Shown piece by piece: positions 1 to 5,750 of a DNA stretch of 9,729 bases. The position numbers were made by a program, and so were the translations under genes. The notes under the pieces are model-generated. The model was given only the letters and a program-made list of their open reading frames with translations, was not told the origin of the DNA and ran no database searches. The stretch is from Bacteroidota bacterium (GTDB taxonomy: Bacteria > Bacteroidota > Bacteroidia > Chitinophagales > Chitinophagaceae), in the NCBI GenBank assembly GCA_023386395.1, contig JAEWJV010000584.1, forward strand, positions 1-9,729, in the 5' to 3' direction. The first letter of the stretch is position 1. Each line of letters begins with the position of its first letter.

Positions 1-608
1 ACCACACCTCTTACCATGGGAAAGAACAAAAAATTAATCCATTTTCCATAGACTTTTTCAATTATCGGAATTCCTAATTGGTATATTCCACTTTCATCTA
101 CACCACAAAGGATTAAGTCAACATTGAAGTATTTTAAATCAAATATTTGGGTTGCCACATAAAGCATATCTCCGAACGTATACAAGCCGGATTGCGAGTT
201 TGCCAAAGTCTTATTAGCGTATTCTAAAAGTGTGCGAGATGGCAAATAATTTGAAAAATAAAATAGATCCTTTATGTATTCTTTTTTTATATATTCTTCT
301 CTAGCCGATATTATTTCTTCACTGACAAAGCCATAATCTAAAAAAGTTTTCCTATAGTATTGCGATCTCAAACTAAGTTTATCAAACTCGACTTTATTAG
401 CATCTAAATAAGCATGATAGTCGCCAATGAAAATAATTATCCTACTTCCATTTGATTTCAAATATTTTAAAAATGCTATATAAGGAAGATACCCCAGATG
501 AATATCACCTGTTGGAGCTACTCCCCAGAAAACAGTTTTTGGGGAGTAGTTTCGAATTCTACTCAAGCCTCCATTTTCAGTAATTATTTTTTCTTTCTCT
601 TGGATCAT
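1..608 (-). CDS. Archaeal-type tyrosyl-tRNA synthetase homologue, 3' part missing
   Basis: Partial gene of 202 codons running off the left edge of the window. The protein begins MIQEKEKIIT and shows a class I synthetase HIGH signature as HLGY (residues 37-40), preceded by FWGVAPTGDI. The alternating strands and helices follow archaeal TyrRS, including GDYHAYL at 62-68 and a Y150-x3-Q154-x2-D157 pattern matching the tyrosine-pocket residues Tyr151, Gln155 and Asp158 of the Methanocaldococcus jannaschii enzyme. Phe27 sits where that enzyme has Tyr32. The KMSKS loop should begin just beyond the edge, so it cannot be judged. The ATG at 608-606 overlaps the end of the upstream gene by 32 bp, which implies co-transcription and probably coupled translation. 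It is the third TyrRS-superfamily gene in a row. It could be an amino-acid-activating enzyme with altered specificity rather than a true TyrRS. The family is clear; the substrate is unknown. Confidence 0.85.
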   Translation of the reverse strand, partial: MIQEKEKIITENGGLSRIRNYSPKTVFWGVAPTGDIHLGYLPYIAFLKYLKSNGSRIIIFIGDYHAYLDANKVEFDKLSLRSQYYRKTFLDYGFVSEEIISAREEYIKKEYIKDLFYFSNYLPSRTLLEYANKTLANSQSGLYTFGDMLYVATQIFDLKYFNVDLILCGVDESGIYQLGIPIIEKVYGKWINFLFFPMVRGV

Positions 609-1641
609 CTATGCCTAATTTTTTAAAGTCAATCCATGAATCAATTCCCACTTTTAAATGATGATGCAAATTTGATAGTCTATTCCACAGCATTTCTTTT
701 AGTGTTATTTTTATATTTGTGGGATGAATTCTTAGCTCAAAATAATCTTGTTCGAAATTAGAATAGTTTGTATAATTCTCATACTGACCATTTTCCTTTT
801 TTACATTAGCCCCTGTCGCAAACCAAGGGAAAATTGAATATCTAAAAGTTTCTAATAATGCATTCACTTTTCCAGCTTCGAATTCCTTGCCAGGTGGACA
901 GTACATAGAATTAATCTTTCTTTCCAACATTGCTTTCGAATCATGTATTGAAATCCTTGTTGAAGAATTACTGAGGTTTAGTGGTAATCCTCTAATGTCA
1001 TGGCTTGCAGGAATATAAATAAAATGTAGTTCATCATTTGAGCATTTAAATTTTTCTTCTACCCCCGATCGAATAATTTTTACATTTTCGAAATTATCAA
1101 TTAAATCGTAGATCTTCTTTTGTCCTTCATCGGCGATAATGCAATTAGCTCTAACATGAAATGCATCAATGCATTGCATTATTGGATAAGCATATATCGA
1201 TGCATAAACAGGGTCGTTCGGGTTTTTATTTTTTGGCAAGCTTTCTCTGACCCGACTTTGAGTAAAAGAGCTTAAACATGAATATAGTTCTTCAATGTAA
1301 TCACTTCTGGTCTGAAAATAAGATCCTAAGATGATATCAGCCTTTTTAAGTTCGCACATTTCTCTGAAATAATATTCATAATAATAACATCGTTGTCTTA
1401 CATCCTTCCAACTAAACTTGTGGGATAACATCGAATGCATGTCGGCGAGGATCATAAAATGTCGATGTGGATTTCTTTTCAGAATTTCTTTTTGCAAAAT
1501 AATGAGCGAATCATAGCCTATATGCAACGGAGCAACCGGTGCAACTCCCCACATAGTTTTTATTTTACTCCAGTCGATTTGCGAGTTGAATGTGTTTAAC
1601 TCTTCAGGGGAACGAATTAAGTGTTTATATATACGCATCAT
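577..1641 (-). CDS. Archaeal/eukaryal-type TyrRS-like protein with degenerate KMSKS loop
   Basis: A 354-residue class Ic aminoacyl-tRNA synthetase homologue that follows archaeal TyrRS almost end to end. The HIGH motif is HIGY (40-43), LADMHSML is at 65-72, and YPIMQ with Asp159 (152-159) retains the equivalents of the tyrosine-binding Tyr151, Gln155 and Asp158. KINSMYCPPG (242-251) matches the conserved AKIKKAYCPAG region, and LRIHPTNIKITL (303-314) matches the C-terminal LHPMDLK region. Two departures stand out. The KMSKS site (about 221-229) reads LNLSNSSTR, so the catalytic lysines are absent. The position equivalent to the tyrosine-hydroxyl ligand Tyr32 is Met30. There is no appended anticodon-binding domain beyond the usual archaeal core. 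The ATG overlaps the upstream tyrS stop by 4 bp (ATGA). Ordinary translation function is doubtful; activation of another substrate, a tRNA-independent role or a regulatory pseudoenzyme are all possible. Confidence 0.87.
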   Translation of the reverse strand: MMRIYKHLIRSPEELNTFNSQIDWSKIKTMWGVAPVAPLHIGYDSLIILQKEILKRNPHRHFMILADMHSMLSHKFSWKDVRQRCYYYEYYFREMCELKKADIILGSYFQTRSDYIEELYSCLSSFTQSRVRESLPKNKNPNDPVYASIYAYPIMQCIDAFHVRANCIIADEGQKKIYDLIDNFENVKIIRSGVEEKFKCSNDELHFIYIPASHDIRGLPLNLSNSSTRISIHDSKAMLERKINSMYCPPGKEFEAGKVNALLETFRYSIFPWFATGANVKKENGQYENYTNYSNFEQDYFELRIHPTNIKITLKEMLWNRLSNLHHHLKVGIDSWIDFKKLGIDDPRERKNNY

Positions 1642-2867
1642 AAGACAGTTATCTTAAAATATCTCCTTTTTCCAACCCTAACTTGATAACTTTGTTTGTG
1701 CTCCAGTTCGATTATCTCATTAGGGTTTATTTTTTTTTCTCCATTAATTCTGACACCACCTTGTTCAAGTAATCTTCGTAAGTCCGTTTTTGATTTTTGG
1801 GTATCATACCTCATCAAAATTTCAATAATTGATTTTTTCCCCTGCTGAAGTTGTAATTCAGGAGCGTCATCAGGGAAATCTTTGTTTGAAATAGTGTTAT
1901 TAAACCAAGTAAACTCTTCAATGGCGGCTTCCTTACCATGATACTTTTCAACAAGGGCAAAAGCCAGTTTTAATTTAATATCTCGAGGATTAGTTCTTTG
2001 CATTAGCTGATTTTTGAATTCCCCGATCTGGTTAACCGGAATATCAGTATATACCAACATCCAATCTATTATTTGATCATCCGGCATGCTCATTGCTTTT
2101 CCAAATTTATCTTTTGGTGTATCAATTAAAGCGATATAATTATTTAAACTTTTACTTTGTTTATTTTTGCCATCTAAGCCTTGAGTTATTTTAGTTGTGA
2201 TTATAACTTGAGTATTTTGATTAAATTTTTCCTGATAGAACTTTCCCATCATTTCGTTAAACAATTGATCGCTTCCAACAATAGTCAAATCCGAATCTAA
2301 CATCTTAGAGTCATAGCCTTGCAATATGGGATAGATCATTTCATGCATGTATATGTCCCTTTCTTCGGAAATTCTTTTTTGAAACATATCTCTTGAAATA
2401 AGCCTCTTATGTGTGACCATTGAGAGTAAGGTCATAAATTCCTCTAATGACATATTTGAAAACCATTCAGAATTTCTTCTAATTTCAAAAACGTCAGAAT
2501 CCTCCGTTTTTAAAATAAGTTTGATTTGCGCAATGAACTCTAACGCATTTCGGTCTATCGCATCTTGTGGAATTATCGGTCGGGTATCTGATTTTCCAGT
2601 TGGATCACCTATTTTAGTAGTCATATCTCCAATTAAAAAAATAACTTTATGTCCATAATCCTGTAACTTTCTCATCATCCAAAGATTTACAGCATGGCCG
2701 AGATGTAAAAATGGAGCCGTAACATCAACCCCGTATTTAATCCTCATTTGCTTACCAGACTTCAATTTTTCTATAAAATCCTCTTTCGAAAAATAATTCT
2801 GTCCTGTTCTTTCAAAATGACTTAAAATATCTTTGACAGCTTCTTCATCATTCCTAATTTTCATCAT
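1638..2867 (-). CDS. tyrS: Bacterial tyrosyl-tRNA synthetase (TyrZ-like), accessory-looking copy
   Basis: A 409-residue, full-length bacterial TyrRS that would charge tRNA-Tyr with tyrosine using ATP in the cytoplasm. HIGH is H55-L-G-H58, the nucleotide-fold signature GDPTGKS is at 87-93, YPILQGYDS at 179-187 carries the tyrosine-pocket Tyr179, Gln183 and Asp186, and VGSDQLFN is at 197-204. The KMSKS motif reads KQSKS (236-240), and an S4 RNA-binding domain fills about 345-409. Several normally firm positions are altered: VDVTAPF replaces the usual VDPTAPD before HLGH, Gln replaces Met in KMSKS, and SLNNY replaces SLGNY. The gene heads an overlapping operon with two archaeal-type TyrRS homologues, so it looks like an accessory or resistance copy, not the housekeeping enzyme; that is inference. 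An A-rich leader with AAGG lies just before the first of two adjacent ATG codons. Confidence 0.93.
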   Translation of the reverse strand: MMKIRNDEEAVKDILSHFERTGQNYFSKEDFIEKLKSGKQMRIKYGVDVTAPFLHLGHAVNLWMMRKLQDYGHKVIFLIGDMTTKIGDPTGKSDTRPIIPQDAIDRNALEFIAQIKLILKTEDSDVFEIRRNSEWFSNMSLEEFMTLLSMVTHKRLISRDMFQKRISEERDIYMHEMIYPILQGYDSKMLDSDLTIVGSDQLFNEMMGKFYQEKFNQNTQVIITTKITQGLDGKNKQSKSLNNYIALIDTPKDKFGKAMSMPDDQIIDWMLVYTDIPVNQIGEFKNQLMQRTNPRDIKLKLAFALVEKYHGKEAAIEEFTWFNNTISNKDFPDDAPELQLQQGKKSIIEILMRYDTQKSKTDLRRLLEQGGVRINGEKKINPNEIIELEHKQSYQVRVGKRRYFKITVL

Positions 2868-2962
2868 TCAACCTTTTTTTATACTAATCTATTAGAAAAA
2901 AATCAGTTTTCTATAATTTTTTTGAGAATTGATATCTGTTTAAATACAAAAGAATGCTTTGT

Positions 2963-3021
2963 ATATGCCTTAAAGATTTTAATGATTACCTAAGAGCGAA
3001 ACAGGTAAGGCATATTACCTG
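2963..3021 (-). promoter_or_regulatory. Overlapping inverted repeats in the leader of the synthetase operon
   Basis: Three mutually exclusive pairings share the segment around 3003-3015. ATATGCCTTA (2963-2972) is a perfect 10-bp match to TAAGGCATAT (3006-3015). CAGGTAA (3002-3008) pairs perfectly with TTACCTG (3015-3021) across a 6-nt loop. TTACCT (2986-2991) pairs with AGGTAA (3003-3008). They lie about 100-150 nt upstream of tyrS. They could be an attenuator-like RNA switch or a DNA operator. No T-box consensus is seen. No exact TAnnTTTG promoter was found for the operon in this gap. Confidence 0.35.
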
Positions 3022-3056
3022 AAATATGTTTTTATTGATTTACTGCAATCAATATA

Positions 3057-3281
3057 TCAATAATCAATATCCACTAACATTTTCACTGGAATGTCTAACT
3101 GCTCAGCAATCTCTTTGAGATAAAATATAGAAGGGTTGATCTTTCCTTTTTCCAGACGGTTCAGGCTTTGTCTATCTTTATCGCAACGCAAAGCAAGCTC
3201 GGTTTGGCTTAATCCGGCTTCTTCTCTCAAGCGAGCTACATTCTTTCCCAGTTTTTTCAGATAGGCTTCCTTCGTCATCAC
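3057..3281 (-). CDS. Small XRE-family (Cro/CI-type) helix-turn-helix repressor
   Basis: A 74-residue DNA-binding protein made almost entirely of one HTH_3/XRE domain (about residues 11-67). LGKNVARLREEAGLSQTELA is the first helix plus the start of the helix-turn-helix; DRQSLNRLEKGKINPS carries the recognition helix and the conserved LEKGK turn; LKEIAEQLDIPVKMLV gives the closing helices. It has no effector domain, so it probably acts as a simple dimeric repressor, like HipB or phage Cro. It starts at the first of two adjacent ATG codons. It is transcribed away from the secreted-protein gene at 3418, and two palindromic operators lie between them, which makes those palindromes its likely targets. 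No TAnnTTTG element was found on the minus strand for its own transcription. The family assignment is firm; the regulon is inferred. Confidence 0.9.
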   Translation of the reverse strand: MMTKEAYLKKLGKNVARLREEAGLSQTELALRCDKDRQSLNRLEKGKINPSIFYLKEIAEQLDIPVKMLVDIDY

Positions 3282-3318
3282 AGATCATTAAACCCACAAG
3301 GTGGAAGTATTTAAAAAA

Positions 3319-3348
3319 AATATTGTAAACGGATGTGTTTACAATATT
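3319..3348. promoter_or_regulatory. Palindromic operator 1
   Basis: A perfect inverted repeat: AATATTGTAAAC (3319-3330) and GTTTACAATATT (3337-3348) flank the 6-nt spacer GGATGT. It lies between the divergent XRE gene and the secreted-protein gene, and shares the TTGTRAAC-GGATRY-GTTTACAA core with operator 2. The core is the natural size for an XRE dimer. The protein that binds it is inferred. Confidence 0.75.
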
Positions 3349-3356
3349 CAATTCAT

Positions 3357-3364
3357 TAAATTTG
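3357..3364 (+). promoter_or_regulatory. Bacteroidota-type -7 element (TAAATTTG)
   Basis: An exact TAnnTTTG match, 53 bp before the ATG at 3418. Transcription would start near 3370. Its last three bases fall inside operator 2, and operator 1 lies across the expected -33 region, so repressor bound to either site would block the promoter. No clear -33 TTG was seen at 17-23 bp spacing, as expected if the promoter is weak or activator-dependent. Confidence 0.55.
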
Positions 3365-3383
3365 TGAACGGATACGTTTACAA
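3362..3383. promoter_or_regulatory. Palindromic operator 2
   Basis: TTGTGAAC (3362-3369) and GTTTACAA (3376-3383) flank GGATAC. This is the same architecture as operator 1 with one arm mismatch. Centre-to-centre distance from operator 1 is 39 bp. The site covers the end of the -7 element and the predicted transcription start. Confidence 0.7.
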
Positions 3384-3417
3384 CGTGCATCTTTTTATCA
3401 CAATAAATCTTAACATT

Positions 3418-3921
3418 ATGAGAACTAAAACATTTCTTGCTGCAATCTTGATTTTGAGTTCCAGTGTTTGCTCATCTCAGGCATTAGATAATACAATAGA
3501 TAAGGTAGATAACACTGTTGATCAGGTAAACAAGGCGAGCGAAACCTTCGGGAAGCTTAAAGGATTGCTGCCGAAAAAGAAAAACAAAAATGTTGCACAG
3601 GACACGGCAAGAGCTTCAACCCAAGTAATTCAGCCTACAAATAATCAAAATGTTGTTACATCTTCATCGCATGTTACATTGATAAAAATTACTGGTGTTG
3701 ATTATGCGACTTTGAAAAAATTAAATTCTAATATTCAAGCGTGTGAAGGTGTACAGGAAGCAAAAATGAAATTCGGTGCTGATTCTTCATCTATTGAAAT
3801 AAAACATAGCGGAACGACCGATAGCTTAATGTCTGTAATTGAACTTACTTCAAAAGATATTTTTACGGATAACAATATAGTGGCTTTGGAGGATGGGTTG
3901 GTTGCAATCAAGCTTAAATAA
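3418..3921 (+). CDS. Secreted/periplasmic protein with C-terminal ferredoxin-like (HMA-like) domain
   Basis: A 167-residue protein of unknown function. It starts with a signal peptide (MRTKTFLAAILILSSSVCSS) with probable cleavage after SQA (about residue 22). A short amphipathic stretch follows with a 7-residue repeat, DNTIDKV and DNTVDQV (24-37). Next comes a basic patch (PKKKNKN, 52-58), a Ser/Thr/Gln-rich linker (62-85) and a folded C-terminal domain (about 86-167). The beta-alpha-beta-beta-alpha-beta rhythm and the ITGVDY start of that domain resemble heavy-metal-associated ferredoxin-like domains, but the CxxC metal site is missing. I chose the ATG at 3418 because a signal peptide follows it directly. 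The frame stays open upstream to a GTG at 3301, but that stretch only translates the operator repeats. The operators and divergent XRE gene suggest the gene is kept off until a signal arrives. Export is well supported; function is not. Confidence 0.8.
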   Translation: MRTKTFLAAILILSSSVCSSQALDNTIDKVDNTVDQVNKASETFGKLKGLLPKKKNKNVAQDTARASTQVIQPTNNQNVVTSSSHVTLIKITGVDYATLKKLNSNIQACEGVQEAKMKFGADSSSIEIKHSGTTDSLMSVIELTSKDIFTDNNIVALEDGLVAIKLK

Positions 3922-3938
3922 CTAAAAAGATTTTAGTT
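3920..3938. terminator. A/T-rich hairpin after the secreted-protein gene
   Basis: AACTAAAA (3920-3927) and TTTTAGTT (3931-3938) form a perfect 8-bp stem with a 3-nt loop, starting inside the stop codon at 3919-3921. It is weak because it is nearly all A-T. It probably supports the stronger hairpin just downstream. Confidence 0.35.
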
Positions 3939-3942
3939 GGAT

Positions 3943-3967
3943 ATAAGCCCTGCATGGCGGGGCTTAT
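3943..3967. terminator. Shared terminator hairpin between convergent genes
   Basis: ATAAGCCC (3943-3950) and GGGCTTAT (3960-3967) form a perfect 8-bp stem with a 9-nt loop, followed on the plus strand by a T-rich stretch. The convergent minus-strand gene ends at 3968, directly abutting it. The hairpin therefore probably ends both the plus-strand gene and the minus-strand operon. Confidence 0.65.
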
Positions 3968-4216
3968 TTATTCTTTATACATATCAATATCAGGAGCTTT
4001 ATTTTCCTTCTGTATTGCTGCATCTTTTGATACTTCTTTGTCCTTTTCCAAAGATTTATCTTTTTGATATTGATCTGCCCCTTGAACAATAGCTCTTAAA
4101 TAATCATTGTTAGATTGATCTAAGGCTGGCTTCAGCGCTTCCATAAGGGCAGGAGCATGGCCTGCAAGAACATAGCCTTGGTTAAAGCCATTTTTATATC
4201 TTGTTTCATCATCCAT
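3968..4216 (-). CDS. Small conserved-looking hypothetical protein
   Basis: An 82-residue cytosolic protein that I cannot assign to a named family. The N-terminal half is a likely folded motif beginning MDDETRYKNGFNQGYVLAGH, then a helix (APALMEALKPAL) and a segment with AIVQGADQYQKDK. The C-terminal third is highly charged (repeated Lys, Asp, Glu) and probably disordered or coiled. From memory, short proteins with an NGFNQGY opening occur in Bacteroidota next to the kind of HTH gene found immediately upstream here, but that is recollection and not a search. Its ATG is separated by 1 bp from the stop of the broken HTH gene, so it is the last gene of the operon that starts at 6095. No signal peptide or membrane segment is present. 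Confidence 0.65.
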   Translation of the reverse strand: MDDETRYKNGFNQGYVLAGHAPALMEALKPALDQSNNDYLRAIVQGADQYQKDKSLEKDKEVSKDAAIQKENKAPDIDMYKE

Positions 4217-4217
4217 A

Positions 4218-4487
4218 TTAAAAAGTTTCTCTGGCGTGTTTTTCTAAATATACGTCAAGCGAATCAGAGTCGTAAAGGATATATTTTCGATCTGGCTGAC
4301 TATAGCGAATTAGGCCTTCATCACGCAATCGCTGTAATGTTGTTTTGCTTTAAATTCTAAGCTTATGCATAGCTTCTTCAGGTGATAGCCATTTATCTTC
4401 CTTAATACCTTGCTTCTCTTTGATCCTGGCTACAACTTCATCAATTAGCGCGTAGAAAGCTTCATCTTGTAGGCAGATTATTTGCAT
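4218..4487 (-). pseudogene. Helix-turn-helix (excisionase/MerR-like) DNA-binding protein broken by one in-frame stop
   Basis: Read from the ATG at 4487-4485, the frame encodes 89 residues if codon 46 (TAA at 4352-4350) is read through. The first half begins MQIICLQDEAFYALIDEVVA and continues to WLSPEEAMHKLRI. After the stop come SKTTLQRLRDEGLIRYSQPD and a C-terminal part ending EKHARETF. Together they make a winged HTH of the excisionase/MerR-like group common in Bacteroidota, with the stop falling in the recognition-helix region. The frame is intact on both sides, so a single A-to-T change of a Lys codon (AAA to TAA) would explain it. Spacing is operon-like: 2 bp after the metalloprotease stop and 1 bp before the 82-residue gene. 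It is probably a recent nonsense mutation. Sequencing error is possible. Confidence 0.8.
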
Positions 4488-4489
4488 AA

Positions 4490-5740
4490 TTATCGATAGT
4501 ATTTTTTTAAATTATAATAATCAGCTAAAGGGTGGTCTAAATTAGCGGTCCTTTTACCTGTAAGTAAGCAGTTGTGAAGTATTTCAAAAGCATTCCCAAA
4601 TTGCATTAAAAACTGGGGAACATCACATTGTTTTGCATAATTCAAAAAAACTTCCAGTCTTTTAGATGCTGAGGGATGAGTCTCATAATAATTATCGTCA
4701 ACATTGCTTAGCGTATAAAAAAATATTTTAATAGCTGAAAAAATTCTTGTGTAGTTATCTAAGGGGTATTGCTCAAAACCAAGCTCGTGATTGAATTTTT
4801 CCTGCATGTCCATTATAGTTTCATAGCTGTTTTCACGACTGGTTAAGATACTATATAAATTAAAAAAGCCAGAGCCTTTTCCAAAATAATCTCTCGAATT
4901 TTTTAAAAATAATAATGAAAAGTAATATCCAAAATAATCACAAGTTGATTCTTCAGCCCACGCAAAAGTAACTTCGTCTTTTATATTAAGTTGATATTTA
5001 TAAATATCAATCATGTCAAGAAAGGTAGTAGGTAAAGGCATACTATTCTTTCTGCATATATCTAATAGAACATGTCCAAATTCATGACCCAACAAAAAGT
5101 AAATTAATATGGTGGAAATATCTTGACTTAAAAAGTGTTGAACTAAATTAGTTTCTGAAATCCAGCTTCTATACTTTGGATGAATTATGTAAGCATCATC
5201 TGGTCTAGCTGCTTTCGCCATGTCTGAGCGTTTATCTATACTCTGATTGAACAAAAACTGATGCACCAATTGTTTATTGAATGCAATTAACAGGGTTATA
5301 TCGGGGACTTTCGATGCAACTGTTCCGTATAGTTTGCTGATGAAGTTTAGAAATAGGATGGTTCCTGAATTTAGTGAGATTTCATATCTGTTTTGATAAA
5401 ATGTTACACTGCCTTCAAACCAGTAATTTTCTCTTTTTAGTTCTGCTTTGTCATTAAATCTGATACTTATTGAAGGAGTTTGCGATGGCTCAAGGTTTAA
5501 GAAATCACATAAATAAGAATTATATTTAAGTATCACGTCATTTAAATAACTTGAAAAGTTATTCGATTCATTTTCTATAATATCATCTTTCCTTTTATAG
5601 GAGTTAAAGGTTTCTTCTGATATAAATCCTTTTTTATAAATCTCTTCAAAATGCTTATTTTCAGCCTTTGCTCGACCTTTAGCATCAAAATAGTATTTTA
5701 ATGTTTCGTATAAATATTCCAGCCCCTTTTTTGCAGACAT
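4490..5740 (-). CDS. HExxH zinc metalloprotease, M48-like or Lit/U49-like
   Basis: A 416-residue predicted soluble zinc peptidase. The catalytic motif is H219-E-F-G-H223 in LLGHEFGHVLLD. A third zinc ligand is likely within AWAEESTCDYFG (E264-xxx-D268), 41 residues downstream, the ExxxD arrangement of M48-type gluzincins. HPSASKR (355-361) matches the HPxxxxR element found late in M48 and in phage-exclusion (Lit, U49) peptidases. The N-terminal 200 residues form an unrecognised charged, mostly helical region plus a beta-rich section, probably for substrate or partner recognition. There is no signal peptide and no convincing membrane anchor, unlike HtpX. It follows the 114-residue gene by about 10 bp and precedes the broken HTH gene by 2 bp. 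This accessory setting would suit a defence or stress peptidase, but the substrate is unknown. The metalloprotease call is strong; the exact family is not. Confidence 0.82.
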   Translation of the reverse strand: MSAKKGLEYLYETLKYYFDAKGRAKAENKHFEEIYKKGFISEETFNSYKRKDDIIENESNNFSSYLNDVILKYNSYLCDFLNLEPSQTPSISIRFNDKAELKRENYWFEGSVTFYQNRYEISLNSGTILFLNFISKLYGTVASKVPDITLLIAFNKQLVHQFLFNQSIDKRSDMAKAARPDDAYIIHPKYRSWISETNLVQHFLSQDISTILIYFLLGHEFGHVLLDICRKNSMPLPTTFLDMIDIYKYQLNIKDEVTFAWAEESTCDYFGYYFSLLFLKNSRDYFGKGSGFFNLYSILTSRENSYETIMDMQEKFNHELGFEQYPLDNYTRIFSAIKIFFYTLSNVDDNYYETHPSASKRLEVFLNYAKQCDVPQFLMQFGNAFEILHNCLLTGKRTANLDHPLADYYNLKKYYR

Positions 5741-5750
5741 AGAACAACAT

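Noticed and set aside
1..10. ACCACACC at the left edge as a direct repeat of the tRNA-Phe 3' end
   Set aside because: Only about 8 bases match, they lie inside coding sequence of the third synthetase homologue, and the T-arm sequence expected beside them is absent.
2868..3056. T-box riboswitch upstream of tyrS
   Set aside because: Inverted repeats exist, but I see no T-box sequence or antiterminator consensus, and T-boxes are not typical of Bacteroidota.
3178..3390. 70-codon minus-strand open frame over the operators
   Set aside because: It overlaps the clear XRE gene in another frame and again translates operator DNA; no domain is visible.
3301..3417. N-terminal extension of the secreted protein starting at GTG 3301
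   Set aside because: The extra residues only translate the two palindromic operators (VNGCVYN and VNGYVYN repeats), and the ATG at 3418 is followed directly by a signal peptide.
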